From NCBI GenBank assembly GCA_963824345.1, contig CAWGOZ010000020.1, positions 372,001-436,000 of the forward strand: 64,000 nucleotides of DNA. Reading direction: 5' to 3'. Position numbers and translations under genes: made by a program. A model generated the notes under the pieces. That model was not told the origin of the DNA and searched no databases. It worked only from the letters and a program-made list of their open reading frames with translations. The stretch is from Palsa-89 sp963824345 (lineage in GTDB: Bacteria > Acidobacteriota > Terriglobia > Bryobacterales > Bryobacteraceae). The stretch's first letter is position 1, and every line of letters starts with the position of its first letter. Positions 1-9,015 of this stretch are shown piece by piece.

Positions 1-1
1 G

Positions 2-1669
2 CCGCGCGGGGTAATCCTAACTGGGATTTTAGGCGAGGCAAGCTGCTTCGGACTGCTGGGCGGCGCGGCTGGAATTGTTCTTGGCCGCGTGATGTCGGAA
101 GGCGCAGTCAAGCTCGTGGCCTCCACGGTGGCATCGCTGTATTTCAGTAGCCGCCCGGCGCCGATAGCGTTGACCTGGAAAATCGCCCTGTTGGGAATTG
201 CGATGGGTATCGGAGTCTCGCTGGTTTCCGCTTTGGGACCCGCTTGGGAAGCGTCCCGCGTCGCGCCTTTGGAGGCGATGGCCAGGGGCAGCCGCGAGCA
301 TCAGGTCCGGGTGCACCGCTGGAGGTCGGCCGGTTTCGCGGTGATTCTTGCCGGCATTGCTTGGATCGCCTCTCGCCAAAACGCAGTCAATGGAAAACCA
401 GTTTACGGCTACCTTTCCGCCCTGCTCGCGATTCTGGCGTGCGCGCTGGCAACTCCCGCGCTGGTCTCCGCTGTCACCGTCGGCACCGCGGGGTTGATCT
501 TCCGCATCTTCGGAGTGGAAGCCATGGTTGCCACGCGCAGCCTGGCTGGATCTCTGCGGCGGACTTCGGTTTTGGTCGCGGCGCTGTCCACCGCGATCGC
601 CGTGCTGACGGCCGTCGGCATTATGGTGGGAAGTTTTCGCGAAACCGTGTTGGTGTGGATGGACGATGTCTTGCAGGCGGATCTGTTTCTCAGTCCCGCG
701 GTCCCGGCCGGCGCCGACCGCCATCCCACCATGTCGTCGGACATCCCAGCGCAGCTTGCCCGGCTTCCAGAAGTGGATGCCGTCGATCAATTGCGCACTT
801 ACGAAATACGGTATGAAGGACTGCCAGCCACCATCGGCGGCATGGATGCCCGCATTGGAGGACGCCGGCAGAGGCGCTTGTTCCTTTCCGGAGCGGCGGC
901 AGCCGGCGTGTTTCGCGAATTGATCGGACATGACGCAGTGATTATCAGCGAGCCGTTTGCCAACAAGCATCGGGTCCGCGCGGGCGACATTCTCAAACTC
1001 AGCCTGGGTGGAAAAGTCGGATCATTCCGCGCGTTGGACATTTACTACGATTACTCGAGCGAGGGCGGTGTCGTTTTGATGGATCGAGGAACGCTGTTCC
1101 GATACCTCCCGGACGCCGACCCGAGCAACGTCGCAGTATATCTGAAGCCCGGTGTGTCGGTGGACCAAGGGCAACGCGCCGTGGAGCGCGTGATCGCAGG
1201 GCGGCGCGTGGCAGTGGCACGAAATCGGACGCTGCGAGACCAAGCCATTCAGATTTTCGACCGGACCTTCGCTATCACCTATGTCCTGGAAGCCCTGGCC
1301 GTATTTGTGGCCGTCACCGGCGTGGGCGGCGCGTTGCTTGCTTTGGTTATCGACCGCCGACGCGAGTTCGGCTTGCTGCGTTTTCTTGGCGCAGCCAATC
1401 CGCAAGTCCGGGGCATCATTCTGTTCGAGGCCGGATTGCTGGGCGCTCTCGCGAACTTCGCGGGCGTGGCGCTGGGGCTGGTTCTTTCGCTGCTATTGAT
1501 TCATGTCATCAACAAACAGTCCTTCGGGTGGACCATCCAGTTTCACTGGCCTGTTCTGGTGCTCCTGAGCGCGCTTTCCATCGTGTACGCGGCAACCATT
1601 CTCTCGGCTCTATATCCGGCCAGGATCGCAACGCGGCTGGTACCCATCGAGGTGATTCATGAGGAGTAG
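2..1669 (+). CDS. FtsX/MacB-type ABC transporter permease, C-terminal part (5' truncated by window)
   Basis: The frame is open from base 2 to a TAG at 1667-1669, so the start lies outside the window. The visible 555 residues show a transmembrane-rich segment, a large extracytoplasmic domain, and the classic C-terminal FtsX domain: hydrophobic helices around an 'EFGLLRFLGAANPQVRG' loop. Permeases of this type work with an ABC ATPase in export or lipoprotein-type processes. The downstream AttH-like gene overlaps it by 11 bp, so the two are probably translationally coupled, as in attEFGH-type operons. The ATPase gene is presumably upstream. The substrate cannot be read from the sequence. Confidence 0.9.
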   Translation, partial: PRGVILTGILGEASCFGLLGGAAGIVLGRVMSEGAVKLVASTVASLYFSSRPAPIALTWKIALLGIAMGIGVSLVSALGPAWEASRVAPLEAMARGSREHQVRVHRWRSAGFAVILAGIAWIASRQNAVNGKPVYGYLSALLAILACALATPALVSAVTVGTAGLIFRIFGVEAMVATRSLAGSLRRTSVLVAALSTAIAVLTAVGIMVGSFRETVLVWMDDVLQADLFLSPAVPAGADRHPTMSSDIPAQLARLPEVDAVDQLRTYEIRYEGLPATIGGMDARIGGRRQRRLFLSGAAAAGVFRELIGHDAVIISEPFANKHRVRAGDILKLSLGGKVGSFRALDIYYDYSSEGGVVLMDRGTLFRYLPDADPSNVAVYLKPGVSVDQGQRAVERVIAGRRVAVARNRTLRDQAIQIFDRTFAITYVLEALAVFVAVTGVGGALLALVIDRRREFGLLRFLGAANPQVRGIILFEAGLLGALANFAGVALGLVLSLLLIHVINKQSFGWTIQFHWPVLVLLSALSIVYAATILSALYPARIATRLVPIEVIHEE

Positions 1670-2774
1670 ACGGTTGCTCCTTTGTCTACTGATCCTGGGG
1701 CTCGCCGAGAGTGCGCCGCTACCGAGCGACGCGTATCGTCTGGCGCTCCCAAACTACCATTTTGAATTCCCACGCGACCATTTCAACCACCCGGAGTTTC
1801 AAACCGAGTGGTGGTACTACACGGGAAATCTTCGGACCGCGCAGGGCCGCCGTTTCGGCTTTGAGCTCACATTTTTCCGCCGGGCCGTCGTGCCGCAAAC
1901 GGATCGCCAGCCGGCTGCGAATGTTTGGGATTTGAAGGATGTCTGGATGGCGCATCTTGCTTTGAGCGACATCGACGGACGGCAGTTCCTGCACACCGAG
2001 CGCTTCAATCGGTCCGGTCCAGGCGTCGCCGGCGCGAATCTTGAACAAGCTCGAGTGTGGAACGGCAACTGGCAAGCGCACTGGACCTTCGATCCGGCCG
2101 TCGCGGGTGGAAGCACGCAAACATTGCACGCCGTCGCGGACCGCTTTTCCTTTGAACTATCCTTGAAACCCGAGAAGCCTCCCGTAATCAATGGCCAGAA
2201 CGGCGTGAGCCAGAAGGCGGAGGGCCCTGGCAAGGCGTCGCACTATATCTCCTTCACGCGGCTGATCACTACCGGCCTGATCGTTCTGGATGGCAAGCAA
2301 TTTTCAGTGCAAGGCGCCAGCTGGATGGATCATGAATTTTTCAGCCATCAGATGGACGCTAGCCAGAGCGGTTGGGATTGGTTCAGCTTGCAGCTCGACG
2401 ATCGATCCGAACTGATGCTGTTCCGTCTGCGGCGCACCGCGGGATCCATGGATCCTTTCTCGGCTGGAACTTTCGTGGATGTGCAAGGACACGCCCAACA
2501 TCTTGCCGCCGGTGATTTTACGGTAACACCGGGGAAAATTTGGACCAGCGGGGCAACCGGCGGACGCTACCCGGTGGAATGGGCGATCGAAGTCCCATCC
2601 CTCGGCTTGAAAGCGGTGGTTCATACGCCGCTGGTTCAGCAGGAAATCACCGGCTCTACAAACTATTGGGAAGGCGCGATCGACATTGCCGCAACAAAGC
2701 TCGGTCGCCGGCTGCAGGGAGTTGGGTATCTGGAAATGACTGGGTACGCAGGGCACATTGTCGGTTTGGATTGA
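1659..2774 (+). CDS. AttH/CrtC-family lipocalin-like protein
   Basis: A 371-residue protein with an N-terminal signal-like segment (RRLLLCLLILGLAESAP) and the family signature 'FQTEWWYYTGNL' near residue 45, followed by 'WMAHLALSD' and 'SWMDHEFFSHQ'. These are hallmarks of the AttH/hydroxyneurosporene-dehydratase-like (CrtC) fold. Family members are secreted or periplasmic lipocalin-like proteins. In the att arrangement they sit beside FtsX-type permeases, as here, where the start overlaps the permease stop. A carotenoid hydratase role is unlikely because no carotenoid gene is nearby. The ligand is unknown. Confidence 0.85.
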   Translation: MRSRRLLLCLLILGLAESAPLPSDAYRLALPNYHFEFPRDHFNHPEFQTEWWYYTGNLRTAQGRRFGFELTFFRRAVVPQTDRQPAANVWDLKDVWMAHLALSDIDGRQFLHTERFNRSGPGVAGANLEQARVWNGNWQAHWTFDPAVAGGSTQTLHAVADRFSFELSLKPEKPPVINGQNGVSQKAEGPGKASHYISFTRLITTGLIVLDGKQFSVQGASWMDHEFFSHQMDASQSGWDWFSLQLDDRSELMLFRLRRTAGSMDPFSAGTFVDVQGHAQHLAAGDFTVTPGKIWTSGATGGRYPVEWAIEVPSLGLKAVVHTPLVQQEITGSTNYWEGAIDIAATKLGRRLQGVGYLEMTGYAGHIVGLD

Positions 2775-2849
2775 ATCGGGCCGCTGCTTGCATCCCCTGC
2801 GGAGTGCGGGGGCTTAGGAAGTGGTTTAAAATCAAGGGCAGGTGTAAAC

Positions 2850-2892
2850 GGGCGGTTAGCTCAGCTGGTTAGAGCGCCTGCCTTACAAGCAG
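2850..2892 (+). other. attL: truncated 5' half of tRNA-Val(UAC)
   Basis: These 43 bp are identical to the first 43 nt of the intact tRNA-Val at 47497-47573: acceptor 5' strand, D arm, anticodon loop and anticodon stem. The match stops abruptly at 2893, where no T arm or acceptor 3' strand follows. This is the left attachment site of an element integrated in the anticodon region. It cannot make a functional tRNA. Confidence 0.9.
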
Positions 2893-3040
2893 ACGAAATC
2901 GAATTGGCGTGTGTTAACCACTGTTGCTCACGGCAGTTAAGTTCTTCTCTAGGCTGCTCACGCTCAAGGACTTCGCCAAAGTCCTCTCATCTTAGAACTT
3001 GCGCATGCTTGCGCACTGATACTCACGATTGCTGGCTGTA

Positions 3041-3109
3041 GTCCCCACGGAAGTCCCCACGGTCTACGCCGCCACTTTGAACCAGAGTCCCTGTGAAAGT
3101 CCCTGTAGT
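3041..3109 (+). repeat. Two pairs of 12-bp-period direct repeats at the left island end
   Basis: GTCCCCACGG occurs at 3041-3050 and 3053-3062. A related pair, GTCCCTGT, occurs at 3087 and 3099, again with a 12-bp spacing. They lie about 150-215 bp inside attL. A related motif pair (GTCCCCAAAG and TCCCCCAAAG) lies inside attR at 47431-47452. Paired short repeats near both ends fit arm-type integrase or excisionase sites, but binding is inferred. Confidence 0.55.
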
Positions 3110-3112
3110 AAA

Positions 3113-3376
3113 ATGCTCGGCAGAAGTAAGACCGCCCGCGAGGCGTCCGTACAGGGCCGCGCGATTGAGGCTGTAGCCGTAGCTCTGCTCGAAGAGGCTG
3201 TCCATCCGATAGCTGCACCACCTACTGCGTCCGCCGAGGCGACTTCGCCGGGGGACAGGACTGGCCAAGCGCTCATCGACGCTTTCGCCGAAATTCGGGG
3301 TTTGCTTACCGACGAAGAAATTGACCAGATGTTCACGCGCAGCCCCTCGACCGCCCGCCCTGTGGACTTGTCGTGA
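3113..3376 (+). CDS. Putative VapB-like antitoxin
   Basis: An 87-residue ORF starting MLGRSKTAREASVQ and ending in an acidic segment 'IRGLLTDEEIDQMFTRS'. No family is recognised with certainty. Its stop (TGA 3374-3376) overlaps the GTG start of the downstream PIN-domain toxin remnant, which is the standard antitoxin-toxin layout. The C-terminal half would be the toxin-binding part. Longer in-frame starts exist upstream (from 3029) but run through the integrase arm repeats, so the ATG at 3113 is preferred. Confidence 0.45.
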   Translation: MLGRSKTAREASVQGRAIEAVAVALLEEAVHPIAAPPTASAEATSPGDRTGQALIDAFAEIRGLLTDEEIDQMFTRSPSTARPVDLS

Positions 3377-3630
3377 ACGGGGGCTTTCTTCTCGACACGA
3401 ACATGCTTTCTGAGTTGATGCGGCCCCGCCCGGAAGCCAAAGTGACGGGTTGGGTAGCGGCACAGAACATCGAGACGCTGTTCTTGAGCGTGGTTAGTAT
3501 CGGCGAATTGGAAACTGGGTTCACGACCATGCTGGATGCTCAAAGGCGCGCTCGGCTCGAAGCATCGCTTGAACGGCACATGGCGCTTCTGTTTCCGGGG
3601 CGCGTGTTGCCTATTGAGGTGGACCCCATC
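3373..3630 (+). pseudogene. Truncated PIN-domain toxin (VapC family)
   Basis: The N-terminal two thirds of a VapC ribonuclease are clear: 'FLLDTNMLSELMRPRP' with the first catalytic Asp, then 'FLSVVSIGELETGF' with the conserved Glu, then 'LFPGRVLPIE'. Homology stops near 3625, and the C-terminal part with the remaining acidic residues is missing. The frame runs on to 3675 as unrelated sequence that abuts a helicase fragment. The toxin should be inactive. The GTG start overlaps the antitoxin stop. Confidence 0.75.
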
Positions 3631-3651
3631 GTTTGGACAAAAAATCGGGCG

Positions 3652-5063
3652 TCCTTAGGTGGTGTGGCGGGCTGACCAAGACGGCGGCCGGCCTGGTGAA
3701 GGAGCTGAGGGTTATCGAAGTAGAGGGCTGCGAGGATATCACCGCAGTCGGTACTTTGCATTCGTTTTGCTTTCGTACCCTCAACCGCCTGGAAGTTTTT
3801 GAGTTTTCTGGGCGAGTACCACGGCCCCTAGTCACATTTCTAAAATCCGGTGTTCTCCAGTTTGAAGCTGCGCCGCTTCTCCAGGACATCTATACCGATG
3901 GAAAGCGCAAAGATACCAAGCGTATCCGTGCCTTTGAGGCCGCTTGGGCCCGGCTGCAATCGGATCACCCTGGATGGCCACAAGATGCCTCTGACCGCGA
4001 GTTTCATGAGGCGCTGATTCAATGGCTTATATTCCATCGCGCCATGTTGATCGGCGAACTCGTTCCAGAGGTGCTGAAATATCTCAGGAACAATCCGGCC
4101 TGTGTCGAGCTTTCCGCGTTCTCACACGTCATCGTGGACGAATATCAGGACCTCAACCGCTCGGATCAGGTCCTTCTCGATCTACTCACCTCCGGTAACG
4201 GGGTCATTGTCGGCGATGTGGATCAGTCCATTTATCGTTTCCGTCACGCACATCCGGAGGGGATCAATGAGTTCAGTGCGACCCATGATCCCACACACGA
4301 CGAGGATCTCGATGAATGCCGTCGCTGCCCGACTCGGGTCGTCGAGTTGGCAAACAGTTTGATCATGCATAATCATCCCGGTGCACGAGCGCCGCGGCTT
4401 CGGCCAAAGCCCGGTAATCCGGAAGGCGAAGTACACATTGTCCAGTGGCACTCAATGGAAGAGGAGGAGACTGGAAGTGCAAAATATATCAATTGGTTGA
4501 TTAACGATCGAGGCTATCTCTCTGGGAGATTTTGGTGTTGAGTCCGCGCAGGCAGCTTGCCTATAAGGTTCGCGATGCGCTTAAGGATTTTGAACATCGC
4601 CGCTCACAGCTTCTATCACGAAGAGGCACTCGAAGCGGATGCGGCGCAAGAAGCGTTTGCGTTCTTGACTCTTCTGGGCGAGCCGGAGGATCGCGTAGCG
4701 CTCAGATTCTTGCTTGGCTTCGGCTTCGGCAGCACCTCATGGCTTGCCGGGCAATACGCGAAGTTAAGGGCTTATTGCGAAGAAACCGGCGTTTCTCCGA
4801 AAGAGGCACTCGACAAGCAGGTTGCCGGTGTAATCGCGATCCCAGGTATTGGTAAGCTTCATGCTCGATACCAGATGATCGTCTCACGCCTCGGAGAGCT
4901 GCGGGATCGCGTCGGTGAGGAATTAGTGAACGTGCTTTTCCTAGAGGATTCTGACGATACGAAGCTCTTACGGGACTCGGTAATGTCAATCGTCACCGAC
5001 GAGATGAAGGCGGAGGCCATGGTTGAACGTCTTCGGAATTTACTCACTCTGCTGCGGCCGAAG
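3652..5063 (+). pseudogene. UvrD/Rep-type superfamily 1 helicase remnant
   Basis: Pieces of one SF1 helicase are readable in order: motif Ia region 'TLHSFCFRTL', Walker B 'VIVDEYQDLNRSDQ', motif III 'VIVGDVDQSIYRFRHAHP', then 'LVLSPRRQLAYKVRDALK' and 'SFYHEEALEADAAQEAF'. The Walker A loop is absent because the 5' end is cut at the vapC junction. The frame changes near 4528 and returns near 4600. C-terminal motifs are missing, and the homology stops where a tRNA-Asn 3' fragment begins. It is non-functional debris. Confidence 0.75.
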
Positions 5064-5094
5064 GGTTGTAGGTTCGAGCCTTACCCGAGGAGCC
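5064..5094 (+). other. 3' fragment of tRNA-Asn (relict attachment site)
   Basis: The T arm GTAGG-TTCGAGC-CTTAC can pair and is followed by acceptor strand CCGAGGA, discriminator G and CCA. This matches the 3' end of bacterial tRNA-Asn, whose acceptor begins UCCUCGG. No D or anticodon arm precedes it; the upstream sequence is the helicase remnant. Such 3' tRNA stubs are left at the distal end of elements integrated in tRNA genes. Confidence 0.6.
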
Positions 5095-5319
5095 AAACTT
5101 CAAATTTGGGTCCAACCGCCGCCCAGCGCTTCGATCAACTGGACCGCAGCTACCATTTGCTGCGCTCGAAAATTCACCTGGGCTTACTGGTCGCTCAACA
5201 ACGCGGTTTTCATTTCACCCGGCGAGTTTAGCAGAGGCTCATCGGCTTACGGAGTTCGTTAAACGTTGTTACACTTCTTCTTGTTCTCAACCGATCGCAG
5301 CGGATCGAGGAGCGGCCTG

Positions 5320-8064
5320 ATGGACCAAAGAAGCGGAGACTACAAGGCTGGCCCTCTGCCTGGCGTCGCAACTGACTCTGCCACGAACAAGGGCCGTGAC
5401 CTGCGCATTAGCCTCATTCTGGCCATCGTTGGCCTAGTCGTTTACAACGCAAATCTCCGTTCGATCAGCGCAGCTGATACATTTGGCGCGCGCTATCTCC
5501 CGTTTGCCATGTGGAGGTATCACACCATCCTGCTGGATCCCGTTGCGACCATCGCGGCACAGGGACGTCCGATTCCTACAAAGCCGGACCAAGGGTACGC
5601 CGCCTTTTGGATCGTGCGAGTACGCGGCGGGCACAAGGTCTCGCTTTATCCCATCACTGCCCCTCTGCTTGTCGCTCCGCTATACCTTCCGGCGGTGGCC
5701 TACCTTGACGTCAAAGGCTGGGACCCAATGGATCTGGATCGCGTGGCACGCATCATGGAGAAACTGAGCGCGTCGCTTCTAGCTGCTATGTCCACCGCGC
5801 TCCTCTACCTTCTCCTCAGAAGAAGGGCAGACCCGCGGTTGTCGTTTCTACTTGCGCTGGCCTATGCTCTCGGCACAACCACCTGGATGATCGGAAGCCA
5901 GGCACTCTGGCAGCATGGCATGGCGGAACTGCTGATTGTCGCCGCAATGTTTGTCCTGACTGGCTCTTGCAACGTCCGGCGCGCGATCTTAGCCGGCATC
6001 CTTTGCGGACTGATCGCGTGCAACCGTCCACCCGATTCGCTGATCGCGGCCGCCCTCGCAATATACGGTCTCTGGTGGGCCAGACGTCTGGCTCCTTTGA
6101 TGGTGGCAGCGTCAACGATACCAGCGGTTTTCCTGCTCGTTTACAATTTCGGCGTCATAGGCCATTATGCCGGTGCTTACGGCTTGATCGGTAAGGCCAG
6201 TTTCTTTCAACATAACGCGCTGTACGGCTTGGCGGTGTTGCTCTTCAGCCCGTCCAAGGGACTTTTCGTTTTCTCTCCATTCTTGCTGGTTATTCCCATC
6301 TGCCTGCCACAAGTGTTTGCCGATCGAAGGACTCGCGCAATCACAACCGCCGTAGGTATCGCTGGAGTCGCTCTATTGTTGGTGTACTCAAAAGCGGATT
6401 GGAGGCAGGGCGCTTCCTGGGGACCACGCTGGCTGACGGACCTGCTGCCAATTCTGTTCTGGATGCTGCCGCCCGCAGTCAAATCCCTTAACCGCATTGG
6501 ACGCGTGGCGTTCGTACTGGCATGTTGCGTGGCCATTGCGATCGAGGTTATAGGAGCATTCTGGTACACAGGCGTTAGCGATATTGCGATCTACGCCGCA
6601 TCGGCGCAACCGAGTGGCGTGGCGGCTATCTGGAATTTTCGGAATGCGCCATTTGTGGCCGAGTTGCGGCACCCGCGCGCACCAGCGGAGCTGACCGATA
6701 GCCTGCAAGGCAACTTCGACACAATGTCAACACACGATGGTGTGTTCCAAAGCATCGCCACTGGAGGACCGATCACGGTGGAAGGTTGGGCCTTATTCGA
6801 CGGCCATACGCCCTACGAACTGAGAGTCCTTGTGGACGGTAAAACGGCCGCAGTTACAAGGGACTTCTTGGCGCGTCCCGACGTTACCAAAGCCCTCGGC
6901 TACGCCAGCCCGAGCGGTTGGAGAATCACGATTCCAAGGCCCAGTTTCAACCCCGGCCAACACACCATCGCAATCGTGACCAGTGCGAAGGCGGGCGGCG
7001 ATATGCGCTACTTGGTTCAGCGCCCTTTTAAGGCGTTGGAGCGGGCCCGGGGAAACGACCTCGCTTTAAGCGCAGGGATCGCTGCGGCGATTTTAGCCAA
7101 TCGGCAGCGACCAGAGGGATACTGGCTCACGGCGTTCAATAATGGAGTTCATTTCCGGCAACTCGGACAGGAGCTGAACATATTTGCCATCGCTGCAATT
7201 GTAGACCTTCTGAAGCCGGTGGAGGCCGATGCCGGCCTGGCGGAGAGCGTGCGGCTCGCCCGCCGCTTTCTTTCGGAGCAAATCGAGTCGAATGGTCTGG
7301 TTCGCTATCACGGAAGGCCGGACGCAGCCACGATCGGGACGCTAGGATGTGCCATCACGCCGGATTCCGATGATACGACACTGGTCTGGAGGATCGCCCC
7401 CAGCACTCATTCCCAACTCCTTCCGATGGCTCTCGCGACTCTCCAGATGTTCCGCACTCCGCAAGGCCTTTACCGCACATGGCTGGCGGCGCAAGACCAT
7501 TACCAGTGCATCGACCCAGGCCACGACCCGGACCCTGTTGACGCGACAATCCAGATGCATGTTCTGATGCTGTTGTCTCAAACCAATCCACCCGCAGCCC
7601 GTGCTCTGTGTCAAGCATTGCAGCGATCCATTCAGGATGAGCGGATCTGGGTTTACTACCGCAAGGCTCCCTTACTTCCGATCTTGCGCGAGGCTGACCT
7701 ACGACAGGCGGGGTGTCCTGTAGAGGTGCCCGTAGAGCGGATACGAACCGCGCCGCCAGAGCAGCACACGTGGATCGCTGCCGCCGATCAGTTGGAACGC
7801 ATGTTGGGAGCCGGTGGTCCGCCTCCAACCGACGTGGAGACGCACAATCTGTTAGGAATGCTTGCTAACGACGATTTTTCAGCGCTGCGTAACACGCCAC
7901 CGCTCCTTTATCACAACGATCTTACCGCCTCGGTTACCCGGTACTACTGGTCAGAAGATTTTGGATTTGCACTCTGGCTTCGGCTCTACTTCGAAAACAT
8001 GCGGCGCTCTTCTGACCGGGCGTGCGCGGGACAGCACGGGCCGGCAACGTGCCATACGAACTGA
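5320..8064 (+). CDS. GT-C-like membrane protein fused to a beta-sandwich and an alpha-toroid (terpene-cyclase-like) domain
   Basis: A 914-residue protein. Residues about 25-440 hold roughly ten hydrophobic helices resembling ArnT/PMT-type (GT-C) enzymes. Residues about 470-570 look like a beta-sandwich ('VEGWALFDGHTPYELRVLVD'). Residues about 580-910 resemble an alpha/alpha-toroid of the prenyltransferase/squalene-cyclase type, with 'PDSDDTTLVWRI'. Asp682 to Asp685 form the D-x-D-D-T pattern of class II terpene cyclases. The ATG at 5320 is chosen because GAGGAG lies 7-8 nt upstream; a longer TTG start at 5266 is possible. The stop overlaps the UbiA start by one base, so a joint role on a lipid- or prenyl-linked substrate is likely. 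The exact reaction is unknown. Confidence 0.7.
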   Translation: MDQRSGDYKAGPLPGVATDSATNKGRDLRISLILAIVGLVVYNANLRSISAADTFGARYLPFAMWRYHTILLDPVATIAAQGRPIPTKPDQGYAAFWIVRVRGGHKVSLYPITAPLLVAPLYLPAVAYLDVKGWDPMDLDRVARIMEKLSASLLAAMSTALLYLLLRRRADPRLSFLLALAYALGTTTWMIGSQALWQHGMAELLIVAAMFVLTGSCNVRRAILAGILCGLIACNRPPDSLIAAALAIYGLWWARRLAPLMVAASTIPAVFLLVYNFGVIGHYAGAYGLIGKASFFQHNALYGLAVLLFSPSKGLFVFSPFLLVIPICLPQVFADRRTRAITTAVGIAGVALLLVYSKADWRQGASWGPRWLTDLLPILFWMLPPAVKSLNRIGRVAFVLACCVAIAIEVIGAFWYTGVSDIAIYAASAQPSGVAAIWNFRNAPFVAELRHPRAPAELTDSLQGNFDTMSTHDGVFQSIATGGPITVEGWALFDGHTPYELRVLVDGKTAAVTRDFLARPDVTKALGYASPSGWRITIPRPSFNPGQHTIAIVTSAKAGGDMRYLVQRPFKALERARGNDLALSAGIAAAILANRQRPEGYWLTAFNNGVHFRQLGQELNIFAIAAIVDLLKPVEADAGLAESVRLARRFLSEQIESNGLVRYHGRPDAATIGTLGCAITPDSDDTTLVWRIAPSTHSQLLPMALATLQMFRTPQGLYRTWLAAQDHYQCIDPGHDPDPVDATIQMHVLMLLSQTNPPAARALCQALQRSIQDERIWVYYRKAPLLPILREADLRQAGCPVEVPVERIRTAPPEQHTWIAAADQLERMLGAGGPPPTDVETHNLLGMLANDDFSALRNTPPLLYHNDLTASVTRYYWSEDFGFALWLRLYFENMRRSSDRACAGQHGPATCHTN

Positions 8065-8978
8065 TGCAACCTGCTAGCGCACGGACTGCCACTCATCGTT
8101 TGAGCACGCCGCGAGCACTTTTCCGCTTGTTGTCATGTATTCGATTCTACGAGGTGCTTGTCCTGCAGGGCGCTCCTTTGCTCGGGGCCCTCTTCTCCGT
8201 TGGGAAATTTACGGCTTCCAAGGCCGTCGAGGTGTTCATACTGGTCTTTGGTAGCTGCCTGCTGGTAGCGCATGTCTTCGTTCTCAACGACTGGTCGGGA
8301 ATGAGTGCCGATCTTCAGGATCCGAACCGGGCTTCCAGTGTTTTCGTTCGCAGAGGCGTCGGGCGCGCCGAAGTGGGCCGCCTGTGGATCACTTTGCTGG
8401 TGTGTGGTCTTCTCATATTTGTGATGCTTGGATGGCAGCCGTTAGCCATCGCACTCTCCATATGCATCGCTAGCGCGTTGTACTCCGCTCCTGTATCGCA
8501 TGCCAAGGGCATTCCCCTACTGAATTCCTTCCTGCACTTGATAGGCGGCACCTTGCATTTTCTGCTTGGTTATTCGGTCTTTCACTCGATGGACGCACGC
8601 GGCATTGTAATTGGCTGTTTCTTTGGCCTCACATTCATGGCGGGGCACCTGACCCACGAGGCACGGGACCGCGAGGGCGACCTTGTGAACGGGATTCGAA
8701 CCAACGCCGTGACTTTCGGCGCGTTCGCGAACTTTGTCGGCAGCGTGGCCCTGTTTACCAGCGCCGACGTTCTATTGTTGATCTTGGCGTTTCGTGGAGT
8801 TGTACCCCGCCTGTTGATGATCGTCGCACCGCTTTACCCACTCCATCTTTACTGGTCGCTCCGCGTATTGCATAGAGGCCTCAACTTCGAGAACATTCGA
8901 CAGCTGCAATTACGATATCGCGCTCTCTACGCCGCGATTGGATTGACCATGGCGCTCGCGGTGTTGCTGTCTCATTGA
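8064..8978 (+). CDS. UbiA-family prenyltransferase
   Basis: A 304-residue, multi-helix membrane protein. It carries both Asp-rich UbiA motifs: 'NDWSGMSADLQDPNR' near residue 75 and 'HEARDREGDLVNGIRTNA' near residue 200. These bind Mg2+ and the prenyl diphosphate. UbiA enzymes move a prenyl group to an aromatic or sugar acceptor, and some members act as membrane terpene cyclases. The start overlaps the preceding stop (TGATG at 8062-8066), so expression is coupled to the alpha-toroid fusion. No quinone gene is adjacent, so a primary quinone role is less likely. Substrates are unknown. Confidence 0.85.
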   Translation: MQPASARTATHRLSTPRALFRLLSCIRFYEVLVLQGAPLLGALFSVGKFTASKAVEVFILVFGSCLLVAHVFVLNDWSGMSADLQDPNRASSVFVRRGVGRAEVGRLWITLLVCGLLIFVMLGWQPLAIALSICIASALYSAPVSHAKGIPLLNSFLHLIGGTLHFLLGYSVFHSMDARGIVIGCFFGLTFMAGHLTHEARDREGDLVNGIRTNAVTFGAFANFVGSVALFTSADVLLLILAFRGVVPRLLMIVAPLYPLHLYWSLRVLHRGLNFENIRQLQLRYRALYAAIGLTMALAVLLSH

Positions 8979-9015
8979 ATCGTCACTTTGTCGATGGGCC
9001 CAAACCGCGGAGCCA

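Noticed and set aside
29..970. Long open frame on the minus strand opposite the permease
   Set aside because: Composition is Arg/His/Gly-rich with no family signature, and it is antisense to a clear FtsX gene; GC-rich shadow.
1659..2774. Carotenoid 1,2-hydratase (CrtC)
   Set aside because: It shares the fold signature, but the neighbour is an FtsX permease and there are no carotenoid genes; AttH-like is a better name.
2850..2892. A functional second tRNA-Val gene at the left end
   Set aside because: Only 43 of 77 nt are present; the T arm and acceptor 3' strand are missing, so it is an attachment-site remnant.
8064..8978. 4-hydroxybenzoate polyprenyltransferase of ubiquinone synthesis
   Set aside because: UbiA motifs fit, but the gene is coupled to a terpene-cyclase-like fusion on an island and no quinone gene is near.
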